A stretch of DNA of 33,667 nucleotides from an uncultured Alphaproteobacteria bacterium (GCA_934234055.1 CAKQGY010000013.1:1-33667); one strand, 5' to 3'. Shown: positions 1-8,505, counted from the first letter of the stretch. The notes: generated by a model from the sequence alone, not told the origin. A program made the numbers and translations.

Positions 1-212
1 GCCAGCATTTGCCGGCTCCCTTCAATGGCCAGTTGATTGACATAGTTCACGGTCGCATTGGCGCGTTGCTTGTTCATAGCGTAATTAAACCCGGCAATCG
101 CTCCAATTGTCAGCACACCCATAACAGCCAAGACCCCCAGCATTTCAGTGAGGGAACGGCCGGATTCGGAATTGTCATTGCAAGCGTCCATTCCGGACGC
201 GTGGCAATTCAT
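1..212 (-). CDS. Type IV pilin-like protein, N-terminal part, cut by the window edge
   Basis: The first 70 codons of a minus-strand gene are visible. After a leader of about 17 residues comes G-R-S-L-T-E-M-L-G-V-L-A followed by a hydrophobic stretch and N-Y-A-M-N-K. This is the class III/type IV prepilin signature: cleavage after Gly, Glu at mature position 5, then the N-terminal alpha helix. The product should be cut by a prepilin peptidase, such as the A24 enzyme at 26614-27300, and held in the inner membrane or assembled into a pilus or pseudopilus. The ATG at 212 is preferred; an in-frame ATG at 191 would shorten the leader by seven residues. No strong Shine-Dalgarno is visible. The C-terminal globular part lies outside the window, so major and minor pilin cannot be told apart. 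Confidence 0.8.
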   Translation of the reverse strand, partial: MNCHASGMDACNDNSESGRSLTEMLGVLAVMGVLTIGAIAGFNYAMNKQRANATVNYVNQLAIEGSRQML

Positions 213-233
213 ATAAAAACGCTTTAAAAACCG

Positions 234-239
234 ATTATA
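234..239 (-). promoter_or_regulatory. Candidate -10 box for the pilin-like gene
   Basis: A perfect TATAAT on the minus strand ends 22 bases before the ATG at 212. The -35 region at the right distance (about 257-262, ATAATT) is poor, so the promoter may need an activator or upstream DNA. The G11 tract at 273-283 lies just beyond the -35 position. Confidence 0.45.
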
Positions 240-272
240 ACCCCTTGAAAAACAAGAATTATTCACACATAC

Positions 273-283
273 GGGGGGGGGGG
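273..283. repeat. Homopolymeric G11 tract
   Basis: Eleven consecutive G residues on the plus strand lie in the intergenic region between the minus-strand pilin-like gene and the tRNA. Tracts this long are prone to slipped-strand length change. Apart from this tract, the candidate -10 box and the tRNA promoter, the 213-452 interval shows nothing I can support. Confidence 0.9.
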
Positions 284-412
284 TAACTGCTTGAAATTAA
301 ACATAAAAAATGCCTCCTGTCATCAAAAATTAGACCCAAATAATATATCTTTCTTACCGCACCCGCGCCCAAAAGTCAAGCAAAAAATAAAAATTCATCT
401 CTTAAAAAAGAC

Positions 413-441
413 TTGCATTTTGTTTTTGTTTCGGCTATACT
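413..441 (+). promoter_or_regulatory. Sigma-70 type promoter of the tRNA gene
   Basis: TTGCAT at 413-418 and TATACT at 436-441 are separated by 17 bases. Transcription would start a few bases before the mature tRNA 5' end at 453. Confidence 0.75.
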
Positions 442-452
442 GCATGCAATGG

Positions 453-529
453 GGGCCTGTAGCTCAGTTGGTTAGAGCTGTCCGCTCATAACGGATAGGT
501 CGTGGGTTCAAGTCCTACCGGGCCCACCA
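453..529 (+). tRNA. tRNA with CAT anticodon, probably tRNA-Ile2 (lysidine type)
   Basis: A full cloverleaf is visible. The acceptor arms are GGGCCTG and CGGGCCC, the D stem GCTC/GAGC, and the anticodon stem GTCCG/CGGAT closes the loop CTCATAA with anticodon CAT. The T arm is GTGGG-TTCAAGT-CCTAC, and the 3' CCA is encoded. A CAT anticodon fits elongator tRNA-Met, initiator tRNA-fMet, or the AUA-reading tRNA-Ile whose C34 is modified to lysidine by TilS. The GGGCCTG/CGGGCCC acceptor resembles alphaproteobacterial tRNA-Ile2, and the first pair is G-C, which argues against the initiator. Ile2 is favoured but Met is not excluded. Confidence 0.9.
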
Positions 530-573
530 TAAAAGAATAGAGGGATTATATACTTTCTACTTTATTTTTAAGA

Positions 574-855
574 CTAATTATAATTATCAAAGTTGCCGGT
601 GTACCAAGGGTCTTTCACCGGGTTCGGATTTTTAGTAAAGTCCAACAGGCAATACACTTTATGGTTTTTATCCCCGCCGACGATAATTAAAATATCCCGC
701 ACATTGTTATCATCCATCGCCAGAATATAGTCAAATTTAGCATAATCAGACTTATGAATTTAGCGTGGATAATGTTGGGTAAATGGGACTTCCATCTGTT
801 TCAGCTTTTTCCGTTTTGCAAGTTTATTGAGTTGTTCTTTAACTGTATAACTAAA
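574..855 (-). pseudogene. Remnant of a low-molecular-weight protein-tyrosine phosphatase
   Basis: The minus strand encodes F-D-Y-I-L-A-M-D-D-N-N and, near its end, D-P-W-Y-T-G-N-F. Both are characteristic of the C-terminal half of LMW protein-tyrosine phosphatases (the A-M-D and D-P-W/Y-Y blocks). An in-frame TAA at 760-762 falls where the family usually has Gln in an A/P-R-Q-I motif, so a CAA-to-TAA change is likely. Upstream the frame stays open (V-P-F-T-Q-H-Y-P-R), but the catalytic C-x5-R-S loop of the N-terminus is absent. The stop codon is at 574-576. The upstream boundary is approximate. The remnant runs into the promoter of the next gene, which is transcribed the other way. It is a nonfunctional relic. 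Confidence 0.75.
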
Positions 856-859
856 AAAC

Positions 860-888
860 TTGACAAAATCACATGCTTGTGTTAGAAT
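860..888 (+). promoter_or_regulatory. Sigma-70 type promoter upstream of the ankyrin-like gene
   Basis: TTGACA at 860-865 and TAGAAT at 883-888 have a 17-base spacer. An AAGGAG ribosome binding site follows at 918-923, seven bases before the ATG at 931. Confidence 0.7.
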
Positions 889-930
889 GCTGTTTGCTTC
901 ATCAAAATACAAATTATAAGGAGCATTCAA

Positions 931-1743
931 ATGGAAGTTAAAAATAATATGTTGTTAAAATTGATGAGACGATACATCGCCAAGCAATGGGGTAAAAGTA
1001 AAGTGAAAATTAAAAAACAGACCGCCAAAGCCAGAAAAACACTGACACCCGGGGTGTTGAACAATATGCTGTTTTTGGGGTGTAAAAAAGGGACCCCGAC
1101 TTTGGTTCGCTTGGCGCTGCATTTGGGTGCCGATGTCAATGCGCAGAAAAAAGTCAGCACATATTTCGGGACCTATGAAAGAAATGTTTATGTTTCACCG
1201 CTGATTTACACGGCCATTTATGCCAAGTCCAAGCAAGACCAACGGCCGTATAGGGAAGTATTACAATTTCTGGCCCGTGCCAAACCGGATACTAATTGTG
1301 TCGCTTCTTTCAAGTATGTGAACGAGTTGGTTGACAGAGAACTGCATCAGTGTTCGTTGACAAAAGTTTTACAAACGCGTCCCACCAATATGCAGGCAGT
1401 CTCCTATTTCGGTGACAGTATATGGAACAGTATCGGTTCTCAGTTTTCAATTTCCAGCTCTATGTCATTGTATTTGGGTGCTTTATTCCAAGTCGCCGCG
1501 AACACAAAAGAACCGGACCCATTAGCCAAAAAAGCCGCCTTTTTCCGGGTAGTAACCCGTAATGTTTGTCGTGATATGTCCTTTGATGGCAAGTCGGCCG
1601 CCGAGGTTAAGGCTCTTCGTGATACCTTAGAAAAAAGACGGTATCGGGCCAACAAAGCGTTAGTTGCCGTTCGCTCGGACAATAAACACTTAAACCATCT
1701 TTTGGAAACACTGATGACATTGTATGCCCAACATCAAAGATAG
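931..1743 (+). CDS. Ankyrin-repeat-like protein of unknown function
   Basis: The 270-aa product starts at an ATG with a good AAGGAG site and its own promoter. The first 35 residues are strongly basic. Residues about 42-105 read like one or two ankyrin repeats (L-V-R-L-A-L-H-L-G-A-D-V-N-A, then S-P-L-I-Y-T-A-I-Y). The rest shows no repeat or motif I recognise, and there is no signal peptide or membrane segment. Ankyrin folds mediate protein-protein contacts; in host-associated alphaproteobacteria some are secreted effectors, but nothing here shows secretion. It is a single-gene unit ended by the hairpin at 1760-1787. Calling it a protein-interaction protein is inference. Confidence 0.7.
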   Translation: MEVKNNMLLKLMRRYIAKQWGKSKVKIKKQTAKARKTLTPGVLNNMLFLGCKKGTPTLVRLALHLGADVNAQKKVSTYFGTYERNVYVSPLIYTAIYAKSKQDQRPYREVLQFLARAKPDTNCVASFKYVNELVDRELHQCSLTKVLQTRPTNMQAVSYFGDSIWNSIGSQFSISSSMSLYLGALFQVAANTKEPDPLAKKAAFFRVVTRNVCRDMSFDGKSAAEVKALRDTLEKRRYRANKALVAVRSDNKHLNHLLETLMTLYAQHQR

Positions 1744-1759
1744 TGATCGCAATCCTAAC

Positions 1760-1787
1760 ATCCCCTGGTTGTTCGGGGGATTTTTTG
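1760..1787 (+). terminator. Rho-independent terminator of the ankyrin-like gene
   Basis: ATCCCC (1760-1765) pairs with GGGGAT (1776-1781) around a 10-base loop, followed by a run of six T. Confidence 0.8.
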
Positions 1788-1859
1788 TGGTCTTAGCTGG
1801 CGTTGCCTCTTGCCCTTGCATGGCAGAAAAATTATATACAAGGGCAGGGGGGATAAATC

Positions 1860-2765
1860 ATGGGATACTATGTATTGGCTGTCTTGGCGGTCTTTTTTTG
1901 GAGCTTTAATGTCATTGTTGCCAGTTTTCTGAAAAACATTTTAGAACCTTGGCAAATTGCTTATTTCCGTTGGATTATTGCGGCGGTGTGCTTGTTGCCG
2001 TTCACATTGCCGGCCATTATTCGCCAGCGTCGGATTTTATGGCGTCACGGCTGGTTTGTGCTGGCGCTTTCGATCATCGGGATTGCTTTTTCAAACACTT
2101 GTGTTTATTATGCCGCCAATACTGTCTCGGCCATAGATATGTCGCTGATTTCTGTGACGGGGCCGGTTTTTTTGCTGATTTTTGCACGGATATTTTCGGG
2201 TACACGCCTGCATGGAGCACAACGTATAGGACTGGGCTTGACCATTATCGGGCTGTTTTTAGTGTTGCTGCACGGACGTTTAAACAGTTTTCACGGTATG
2301 CACTTGGTGATTGGAGATATCTGGATGTTCGGTATGGCTTCTACCTTTGGCCTTTACAGCTATTTAATGACCAAAAAGCCCCGAGGTTTGGGCCAAACGC
2401 CCTTGCTGGCGGTTACGGTGGCGATCGGAGCCCTATTGACATTGCCGCTTTTTCTATACGAGAATACCTTTAATCCGTTAACGGTGCATAATATGACGCC
2501 GACAGTCATCGCAATTATGCTGTATATGGGGGTGTTTAATTCAGTGTTGGCTTATCTGTTTTGGAATATTGCACTTGGAAAACTGGGCAGTTTACGCGCC
2601 GGCAGTCTTTACTACCTGATGCCGGTGTTCAGCACGATTGCCGCGCATTATTTGCTGGGCGAGCAGATTTTTCCGGCACAGTTGGCCGGCGGTTTGGTAA
2701 TTTTATCGGGCATTTGGCTGACAAATACGGGTCGCCGTCGCGGGCTGAAAATCGAGCGCCCCTAA
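1860..2765 (+). CDS. EamA/DMT-family transporter
   Basis: A 301-aa, very hydrophobic protein with about ten predicted membrane helices in two similar halves, the drug/metabolite transporter (EamA) architecture. The N-terminal half contains F-F-W-S-F-N-V and W-Q-I-A-Y-F-R-W; the second half contains Y-M-G-V-F-N-S-V-L-A-Y-L-F-W-N, both typical positions. Members export amino acids, metabolites or drugs across the inner membrane; the substrate cannot be read from sequence. The start is supported by GGGGGGA seven bases upstream. Its stop overlaps the stop of the convergent efflux gene at 2762-2765, so no terminator fits between them. Confidence 0.88.
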   Translation: MGYYVLAVLAVFFWSFNVIVASFLKNILEPWQIAYFRWIIAAVCLLPFTLPAIIRQRRILWRHGWFVLALSIIGIAFSNTCVYYAANTVSAIDMSLISVTGPVFLLIFARIFSGTRLHGAQRIGLGLTIIGLFLVLLHGRLNSFHGMHLVIGDIWMFGMASTFGLYSYLMTKKPRGLGQTPLLAVTVAIGALLTLPLFLYENTFNPLTVHNMTPTVIAIMLYMGVFNSVLAYLFWNIALGKLGSLRAGSLYYLMPVFSTIAAHYLLGEQIFPAQLAGGLVILSGIWLTNTGRRRGLKIERP

Positions 2766-5700
2766 TCCGGTGCATTCAATTTTCCGCCGGTGGCTTTATA
2801 AAAAGCAATCAAGTTTTGATACATCAGTCCGTTAGATTGTATCCAATCGGTTTGCGAGGACAAACGCCGCTCTTCGGCATCAATCACATCGGCCATAGAC
2901 ACCAATCCGTTCAAGTATTCGTCAAATGTCAGCGTCGCGACTTCCAAGGCTTCCCGATAGGATTGATACAATTTCCGATTGCGATTTTGTTCTTTATTCA
3001 GGGCGATCAGAGCCGTTTTAATGTCCCCCGCTGCCGTCAACAAAGCCGATTTATATGCTTCTGTTTGAATAGCGGTCAAGGCCTTTTGTGCTTCCACATT
3101 TGCCCACAAAGCCCCAAAGTGAAAGACCGGCACACTCACTTCCGGCAAGGCGCTGTATCCATAGCTGTTTTTTCGCAACAAGCGGTTGGCATGCAATGAT
3201 TCCAATCCTACCAATCCTGACAAGCTCACCTTGGGGAACAGGTTGGCAATGGCCACACCGATTTGGGCATTTTGCGCGATCAGGTTTTGCTCGGCCACAC
3301 GCACATCGGGACGATTGCGAATAACCCCGGCCGGCAGGGCTAAATAGGCTTGGTTCAAGTGGCCCAGACGCTTACTCATCGGGTTTTCCCCTTGCTTTAA
3401 CAGGTCGTCAATCTCTCCCGGCAACTTCCCCACCAATATCGCCAAAGTCGTTCGGGCTTGGATACAGCGTTGTTCCAATTCCGGCACACCGGCTTCGGTA
3501 TCCTGCACCAAATAAAGGGCTTGCTTGACCTCTAAATCCGTGCTCAATCCGGTTGCGTTCCGATCTTGCACCAAGGCCATATTCTTGCGCTCCAAGGCCA
3601 CATTGTCCCGCGCTTTGTTCAGCAACATTTCCACGGTGCGCAGTTGATAATAGGTTGCCGCAATTTCGGCATGCAAAGAGATTTGTGCCTGTTTGACACC
3701 GAATACAGCAGCTGTTTGCTGGGCCTTGCCGGCTTCAATTTGTCGCCGATGTCCGCCGAAAATATCCAATTCCCACGCTGCATCAAACCCGACACGATAG
3801 TAATTATCCGTCAAGGACAGCCCCATATTTTTACTGGGGTTTGCATAGTTATATGCTCCCGCCAGGTCCAATGTCGGCAGCAACCCGGCCTCGTCAATAG
3901 CAACCAAAGCACGTGCTTGCCGGATTTTCAATAAGGCTGTCCGTAAAGTCGGGCTGTTTTGATCGGCGCACTTTAATAATTGTTGCAAGACCGGATCGTT
4001 CAGGTCGGTCAATTCAAACGCCGGTGTTTTCTCTTTCGCGGACAAAGGCGTATCCAATGCTTTTTCCAGTTGTTGATCTTCAAAGAAAACCGGTTTTTGA
4101 TAATCCGGTCCGACCGCACAGGCTCCCAATGCAATCAACAGTAGGGCACTTGTAATCATTTTAACGGCATTCTTTTTTGTCCCGCGTGTGGCAATCGTAT
4201 CAAAGAAAGCAAAGAACGCCGGCACGAATACAATCCCGATTAAAGTGGCTGCAATCATACCAAAGAACACGGTTGTCCCGATGGCGATCTGACTGGCTGC
4301 TCCGGCACCGGTGGCAAATACCATCGGCATCACACCCAGAATAAAGGTCAATGCCGTCATTACAACGGCTCGAAATCGTTCGCCCGCTCCCTTTACGGCA
4401 GCATCTGCCACGGCTAAACCCTGCCGCTGATAAGTGGTTGTAAATTGCACGATTAAAATCGCATTCTTACTGGCCAATCCGATCAACAGCACAATTCCCA
4501 ATTGCGCATAAATACTCAGTGGCAGACCCATACTCCACAACCCCAGCACTGCGCCCCCTACCGCAAAAATGTTGGTTAAAATCACGGCAAAAGCAATTAG
4601 AAAACTTTCATACAACGCTACCAGGAACAAATAGCTAAACACAACGGCCAGGGCCATTAAAATCACGACCAACCCCTGAGTCTCCACTTCTTGCAGGCTC
4701 AGCCCCGTCCATGATAGTCCGAACCCGCGTCCGATAGATTTGACCAATTTATCAATCGTATCAATGGCCGTGCCGGTACTGATATTGTCCCGGGTTTGGG
4801 CCGTAATGGCGGCTGTCGTGTATTGATTATAGCGGTAAATGATTTTAGGTGCCAGAATCGTTTTGAAACTGACAAAGTCTTTTAATTGAACTAATGCCCC
4901 GCTGTTGCTGGGCACATACAGGTATTCAATATTTGCCACATCATGCCGATTTTGATAGTCGGCTTGGATAATTACTTTGTTGACCTGACCGTCCAGAGTG
5001 ATATTATTGATATAACGCGATCCGAATGCATTTTCCAAAGCCGTCAAAACCGCAGAAATCGGCACTTGATAGTAAGCCAATTTTTCCCGATCAAACTCTA
5101 AATACAGATGAGGTGTATCGGCTTGAAACGGACTGAATGCAAAGGCAAACTCCGGATTTGAGTTCAGGGCCTCTAATACCAGATCCAATTGCGTATACAA
5201 TTCTTGCGGTGTTGCTTGGGGATTCAGGGCATTTAGCTGAAATGAAATTCCGTTGCTGTTGCCCACACCCGGAATAGCCGGCAAGGCTAAAAATTCAATT
5301 TGTGCATCGGGGTCTCCGTGAAACTCGGTTGTTAAACGCTTCATAATCGCTTCCAAAGACAAATCCGAGGTTGTGCGTTCGTCCCACGGTTTCAAGCCGA
5401 TTGCCGCCATACCGATATTCTCGCCTGAGGCACTCAACAAGCTGTTCCCGCCAATTGTGATGACATATTCAATTCCCGCCATTTTTCGCACGCGCTCGGA
5501 CAGGTTGCTTAAAACGGCCTGCGTTTGATCAAAGGTTGCCGTATCCGCCAATTGCACATTCGCCAACAAAAAGCCTTGATCTTCCTGTGGGATAAAAGCC
5601 GTCGGTGTCCACCGAAACAGCAGAATCAGTCCGACAATCACCACACCCGCAATCCCCAATGCCACGATTAAATGCCGGCACAAAAAACTGACGATTGTCC

Positions 5701-7270
5701 GATACAGATTTTCCCCCTGTTCTAACAGAGCATTAAATCCCCCGAAAAATCCATGTTGCTGATTCGGTTGCGGTTTCAAGAAAATAGCGCATAATGCCGG
5801 CGACAGGGTCAGCGCATTGATTGCCGAAAACAGCACAGCCGTTGAGATTGTTAAAGCGAATTGCTGATAGATTTTTCCTGTAATCCCGGCCATCAAAGCC
5901 ACCGGAACAAAAATGGACAGCAGCACAAATGTTGTTGCCACAACGGACGACCCGATATCTTTCATCGCTTGAACGGCAGCGGCCGGCCCTGCCAAGTGTT
6001 GGTGTAGCATCAGGTATTGCACTCGCTCCACCACAATAATCGCATCATCTACAACCAATCCGATCGCCAGGATCAAGGCAAACAGCGTCAAAATGTTGAT
6101 ATCAAACCCCAATGCATAAATCACCATAAAGGTGGCAACCAACGAGACCGGAATACTGATGCTGGGGATCAATGTTGCACGGACGTCTTGTAAAAACAGA
6201 TACACCACCCCGATAACCAACAGGAATGTCAATACCAGTGTTGAAATAATACCTTTAATGGAATCTCGCACATAAAGCGTTGAATCGTATGCGATTTCAT
6301 AGGTCATATCCGGTTCAAACTGTTGCGACAGAGTGGCCATTTCTGCCTGCACCTGCTTCATAATTTGCAAGGCATTTGATGTCGGTGTTTGGCTCAGTGA
6401 TATTGCAACAGACGGCGCGTTGTTATAGCTGGCTCCCACGGTATAGTTGTCCGCCCCGATTTCCACTGTTCCCACATCTTTCAGATACAAAATCCCGCCG
6501 TTTGATCTGGTTGCCAAAATAATTTGTTCAAAGTCTTTCACATCATTTAATAGTCCTTTTGTCATTAACGACAACAGCAGCTTTCCGTTTTTCGAGGGGG
6601 CACTGCCCAAAGCCCCAATTCCGGCGATATTGTTTTGTTGTTCAATGGCGGCGGCCACCTCTTGTGCCGACAGGTGATAGGACGCCAGTTTCTGCGGATC
6701 CAACCAAATACGCACACTATGCTGCGGGCCATAAATATTGACGCTGCTAACCCCGCTCAGCCGCCCCAGCGGATTTTTCAAATGCGCATAGGCATAATTG
6801 CTTAAATACAAACTGTCCCAAGTTTTATTCGGTGATTCCAGAACCAGGAACGCCAGGATATTTGCCGATTGCGATACAACACTCAATCCCTCTTGCGTCA
6901 CAACGGCGGGCAAAAAAGGCTTGGCCTGATCCAACCGATTTTCTACTTTGACCTGAGCCATATCCGGATCCACGCCGATGTTAAAGGTAATTGTCAGGGT
7001 ATAGACTCCGCTGTCGGTTGCCGATGAAGACATATACAAAACCCCGTCAATACCGTTCAGCTGGTTTTCAATCGGCACTGCTACGGTATCCACCAAGGTT
7101 TGTGCATTGGCTCCGGGGTATTCGGCTTGAACGATAATTTGAGGCGGTGTAATTTGCGGGTATTGCGCCACCGGCAGCACCACAATCGCAATGCCGCCGA
7201 TCAGGATCATCAAAATAGCAATGACCCAGGCAAATTTCGGTCGCGTGATAAAGTATTCCGACAGTTTCAT
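2762..7270 (-). CDS. Natural fusion: RND (HAE1/AcrB-like) efflux pump plus NodT-like outer-membrane factor
   Basis: One uninterrupted 1502-codon frame. Residues 1-1037 are a complete AcrB/MexB-type proton-driven pump: an N-terminal helix followed by F-A-W-V, periplasmic porter domains, G-L-V-V-D-D-A-I with the TM4 aspartate pair near residue 405, and L-A-S-K-N-A-I-L with the TM10 lysine. Residues 1038-1502 are a complete TolC/NodT-type channel protein. It begins with a lipoprotein signal ending L-G-A-C and A-V-G-P-D-Y, followed by two outer-membrane-efflux repeats. The gene starts in an ATGA overlap with the adaptor gene. Usually these are separate genes. Either the polypeptide is cut in the middle (see 4118-4159), the channel is also translated from an internal ATG, or the two stay joined. 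Substrates are unknown. Homology calls are firm; processing is inference. Confidence 0.9.
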   Translation of the reverse strand: MKLSEYFITRPKFAWVIAILMILIGGIAIVVLPVAQYPQITPPQIIVQAEYPGANAQTLVDTVAVPIENQLNGIDGVLYMSSSATDSGVYTLTITFNIGVDPDMAQVKVENRLDQAKPFLPAVVTQEGLSVVSQSANILAFLVLESPNKTWDSLYLSNYAYAHLKNPLGRLSGVSSVNIYGPQHSVRIWLDPQKLASYHLSAQEVAAAIEQQNNIAGIGALGSAPSKNGKLLLSLMTKGLLNDVKDFEQIILATRSNGGILYLKDVGTVEIGADNYTVGASYNNAPSVAISLSQTPTSNALQIMKQVQAEMATLSQQFEPDMTYEIAYDSTLYVRDSIKGIISTLVLTFLLVIGVVYLFLQDVRATLIPSISIPVSLVATFMVIYALGFDINILTLFALILAIGLVVDDAIIVVERVQYLMLHQHLAGPAAAVQAMKDIGSSVVATTFVLLSIFVPVALMAGITGKIYQQFALTISTAVLFSAINALTLSPALCAIFLKPQPNQQHGFFGGFNALLEQGENLYRTIVSFLCRHLIVALGIAGVVIVGLILLFRWTPTAFIPQEDQGFLLANVQLADTATFDQTQAVLSNLSERVRKMAGIEYVITIGGNSLLSASGENIGMAAIGLKPWDERTTSDLSLEAIMKRLTTEFHGDPDAQIEFLALPAIPGVGNSNGISFQLNALNPQATPQELYTQLDLVLEALNSNPEFAFAFSPFQADTPHLYLEFDREKLAYYQVPISAVLTALENAFGSRYINNITLDGQVNKVIIQADYQNRHDVANIEYLYVPSNSGALVQLKDFVSFKTILAPKIIYRYNQYTTAAITAQTRDNISTGTAIDTIDKLVKSIGRGFGLSWTGLSLQEVETQGLVVILMALAVVFSYLFLVALYESFLIAFAVILTNIFAVGGAVLGLWSMGLPLSIYAQLGIVLLIGLASKNAILIVQFTTTYQRQGLAVADAAVKGAGERFRAVVMTALTFILGVMPMVFATGAGAASQIAIGTTVFFGMIAATLIGIVFVPAFFAFFDTIATRGTKKNAVKMITSALLLIALGACAVGPDYQKPVFFEDQQLEKALDTPLSAKEKTPAFELTDLNDPVLQQLLKCADQNSPTLRTALLKIRQARALVAIDEAGLLPTLDLAGAYNYANPSKNMGLSLTDNYYRVGFDAAWELDIFGGHRRQIEAGKAQQTAAVFGVKQAQISLHAEIAATYYQLRTVEMLLNKARDNVALERKNMALVQDRNATGLSTDLEVKQALYLVQDTEAGVPELEQRCIQARTTLAILVGKLPGEIDDLLKQGENPMSKRLGHLNQAYLALPAGVIRNRPDVRVAEQNLIAQNAQIGVAIANLFPKVSLSGLVGLESLHANRLLRKNSYGYSALPEVSVPVFHFGALWANVEAQKALTAIQTEAYKSALLTAAGDIKTALIALNKEQNRNRKLYQSYREALEVATLTFDEYLNGLVSMADVIDAEERRLSSQTDWIQSNGLMYQNLIAFYKATGGKLNAPD
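4118..4159 (-). other. Embedded lipoprotein signal and possible internal start of the channel protein
   Basis: Residues 1038-1051 of the fusion form Met, a hydrophobic core and the lipobox L-G-A-C (Cys codon 4118-4120). They follow the positively charged R-G-T-K-K-N-A-V-K at the pump's cytoplasmic C-terminus. The topology would carry this segment outward, as a signal peptidase II substrate needs. The ATG at 4157-4159 could also be an internal start, but no good Shine-Dalgarno is visible before it. Confidence 0.6.
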
Positions 7271-8358
7271 TCAGATACCCCCACCGCGGATTGCCCGATG
7301 TCCCGTTCGGTCATCGGACTGGTGACCAGGCTTTCGCCCCCGATCAGCCCTTTGATAATCCGATAATTTTCGCCGACACTGCCGGCAATCGTAATCGGCA
7401 GGCGTTGGATTTTTCCGTCTTTCAAGACATAACTGAAAGCCCCCGTCGGCGTTTGTTGCACCGTGTTTTTCGGGATTAAGACGCCGCGCTCGACCTGTTC
7501 AAAATGGACCTGCACCGGCGCCCCGCTCAGCACCCGACTATCCGGGTTTTGAAAGTCGGCATAGACCGTTAAGCTGCCTGTCTCCGTGTTGATTTGATTG
7601 TCCGTAAAGGCTATTCCGCCTTGCGTCAGCAAAGGATGACCGTCGGTTGTCCGAATGGTGGCTTGCCACGATTGTCTCAAGGTGGGCACCACAGCCTTGT
7701 CCGCAAATGGCACAGCGAACTGAACCTGTACCGGAGAAGTTTGCACCAACAGGGCCAGCGCTTTTTCCGGAGTCACATAGTCTCCGACGGCCAGTGATAC
7801 ATCGCCCAGGACACCGTCAAACGGTGCCGTTAAATAAGTATAAGTATAATTAATTTCAGCTTGTCTTTGTCGGGCACGGGCGGCCATAACGGCCCCTTGC
7901 GCGGTTTTATAATCGGCTTTGGCGGTATCCAGATTCGCAGCTGACACAGCTTGCTTTTTTGTCTTTTCCAAGCGTTCAAAATAGGATTGTGCGTTGGCCA
8001 GCTTTGCTTCGGCTTGCGCCCGTTCGGCAACCGCTGCCGCCAAGTCCGCTAACAAAGACCGCTGATCCAGTATGAACAGCACATCGCCCTTTTTGACATT
8101 TTCGCCACCCTTGACGCACACTTCCGCCACATATCCGGCGATATGCGGGGTAATGGCCACTTGTTGCGGTGTTTGCACAAAGCCAATATAGTTCCGTGTT
8201 TGTGTGATTTTTTGAGGCTCAATTTTGACCACGGGCACCGTCCGTGTTTGGGGCACTACCGGCACCGGGTGTGGTTTACCTTTCCCGATAGCATATCCGC
8301 CCCAGCCCGCGCCGATAATCAATAAAAACACACCGATTCCAATTATTTTTTTTATCAT
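7267..8358 (-). CDS. RND efflux periplasmic adaptor (membrane fusion protein)
   Basis: The 363-aa product has one N-terminal membrane anchor (about residues 4-24) with no lipobox. A lipoyl/barrel-sandwich half follows, I-A-G-Y-V-A-E-V-C-V-K-G-G-E-N-V-K-K-G-D. Then come an alpha-helical hairpin rich in Ala/Gln and the second lipoyl half (L-T-A-P-F-D-G-V-L-G), then beta-barrel and membrane-proximal domains. This is the HlyD/AcrA adaptor that bridges the pump and outer-membrane channel. The ATG at 8358 is chosen because GGGAGAGG lies just upstream; an in-frame ATG at 8409 has no such site. The stop overlaps the pump's start (ATGA), so the two are translationally coupled. No dedicated regulator gene is adjacent. 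Confidence 0.92.
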   Translation of the reverse strand: MIKKIIGIGVFLLIIGAGWGGYAIGKGKPHPVPVVPQTRTVPVVKIEPQKITQTRNYIGFVQTPQQVAITPHIAGYVAEVCVKGGENVKKGDVLFILDQRSLLADLAAAVAERAQAEAKLANAQSYFERLEKTKKQAVSAANLDTAKADYKTAQGAVMAARARQRQAEINYTYTYLTAPFDGVLGDVSLAVGDYVTPEKALALLVQTSPVQVQFAVPFADKAVVPTLRQSWQATIRTTDGHPLLTQGGIAFTDNQINTETGSLTVYADFQNPDSRVLSGAPVQVHFEQVERGVLIPKNTVQQTPTGAFSYVLKDGKIQRLPITIAGSVGENYRIIKGLIGGESLVTSPMTERDIGQSAVGVSE

Positions 8359-8455
8359 ATTGCCTCTCCCTATCCCTAACCAAATGGGGGTGTGCGAGGT
8401 TCTTGGCAATTAAACAAAAGTGTGCTTTATGTGAGCAGGGGGCTTTTGATTACAT

Positions 8456-8489
8456 ACAAAAAAACTCCGCCTGTTTTGACGGAGTTTTT
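8456..8489 (-). terminator. Rho-independent terminator after groEL
   Basis: Read on the minus strand, AAAAACTCCG (8489-8480) pairs with CGGAGTTTTT (8469-8460) around a 10-base loop and continues into more T. It begins 16 bases after the groEL stop codon. Confidence 0.85.
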
Positions 8490-8505
8490 GTGAATAAGCA
8501 ACGGA

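Noticed and set aside
291..491. Plus-strand ORF running into the tRNA gene.
   Set aside because: It ends inside the tRNA, has no ribosome site and no protein-like composition.
8359..8409. Longer N-terminus for the efflux adaptor from an ATG at 8409.
   Set aside because: No ribosome site there, while GGGAGAGG precedes the ATG at 8358 and the extra residues would come before the membrane anchor.
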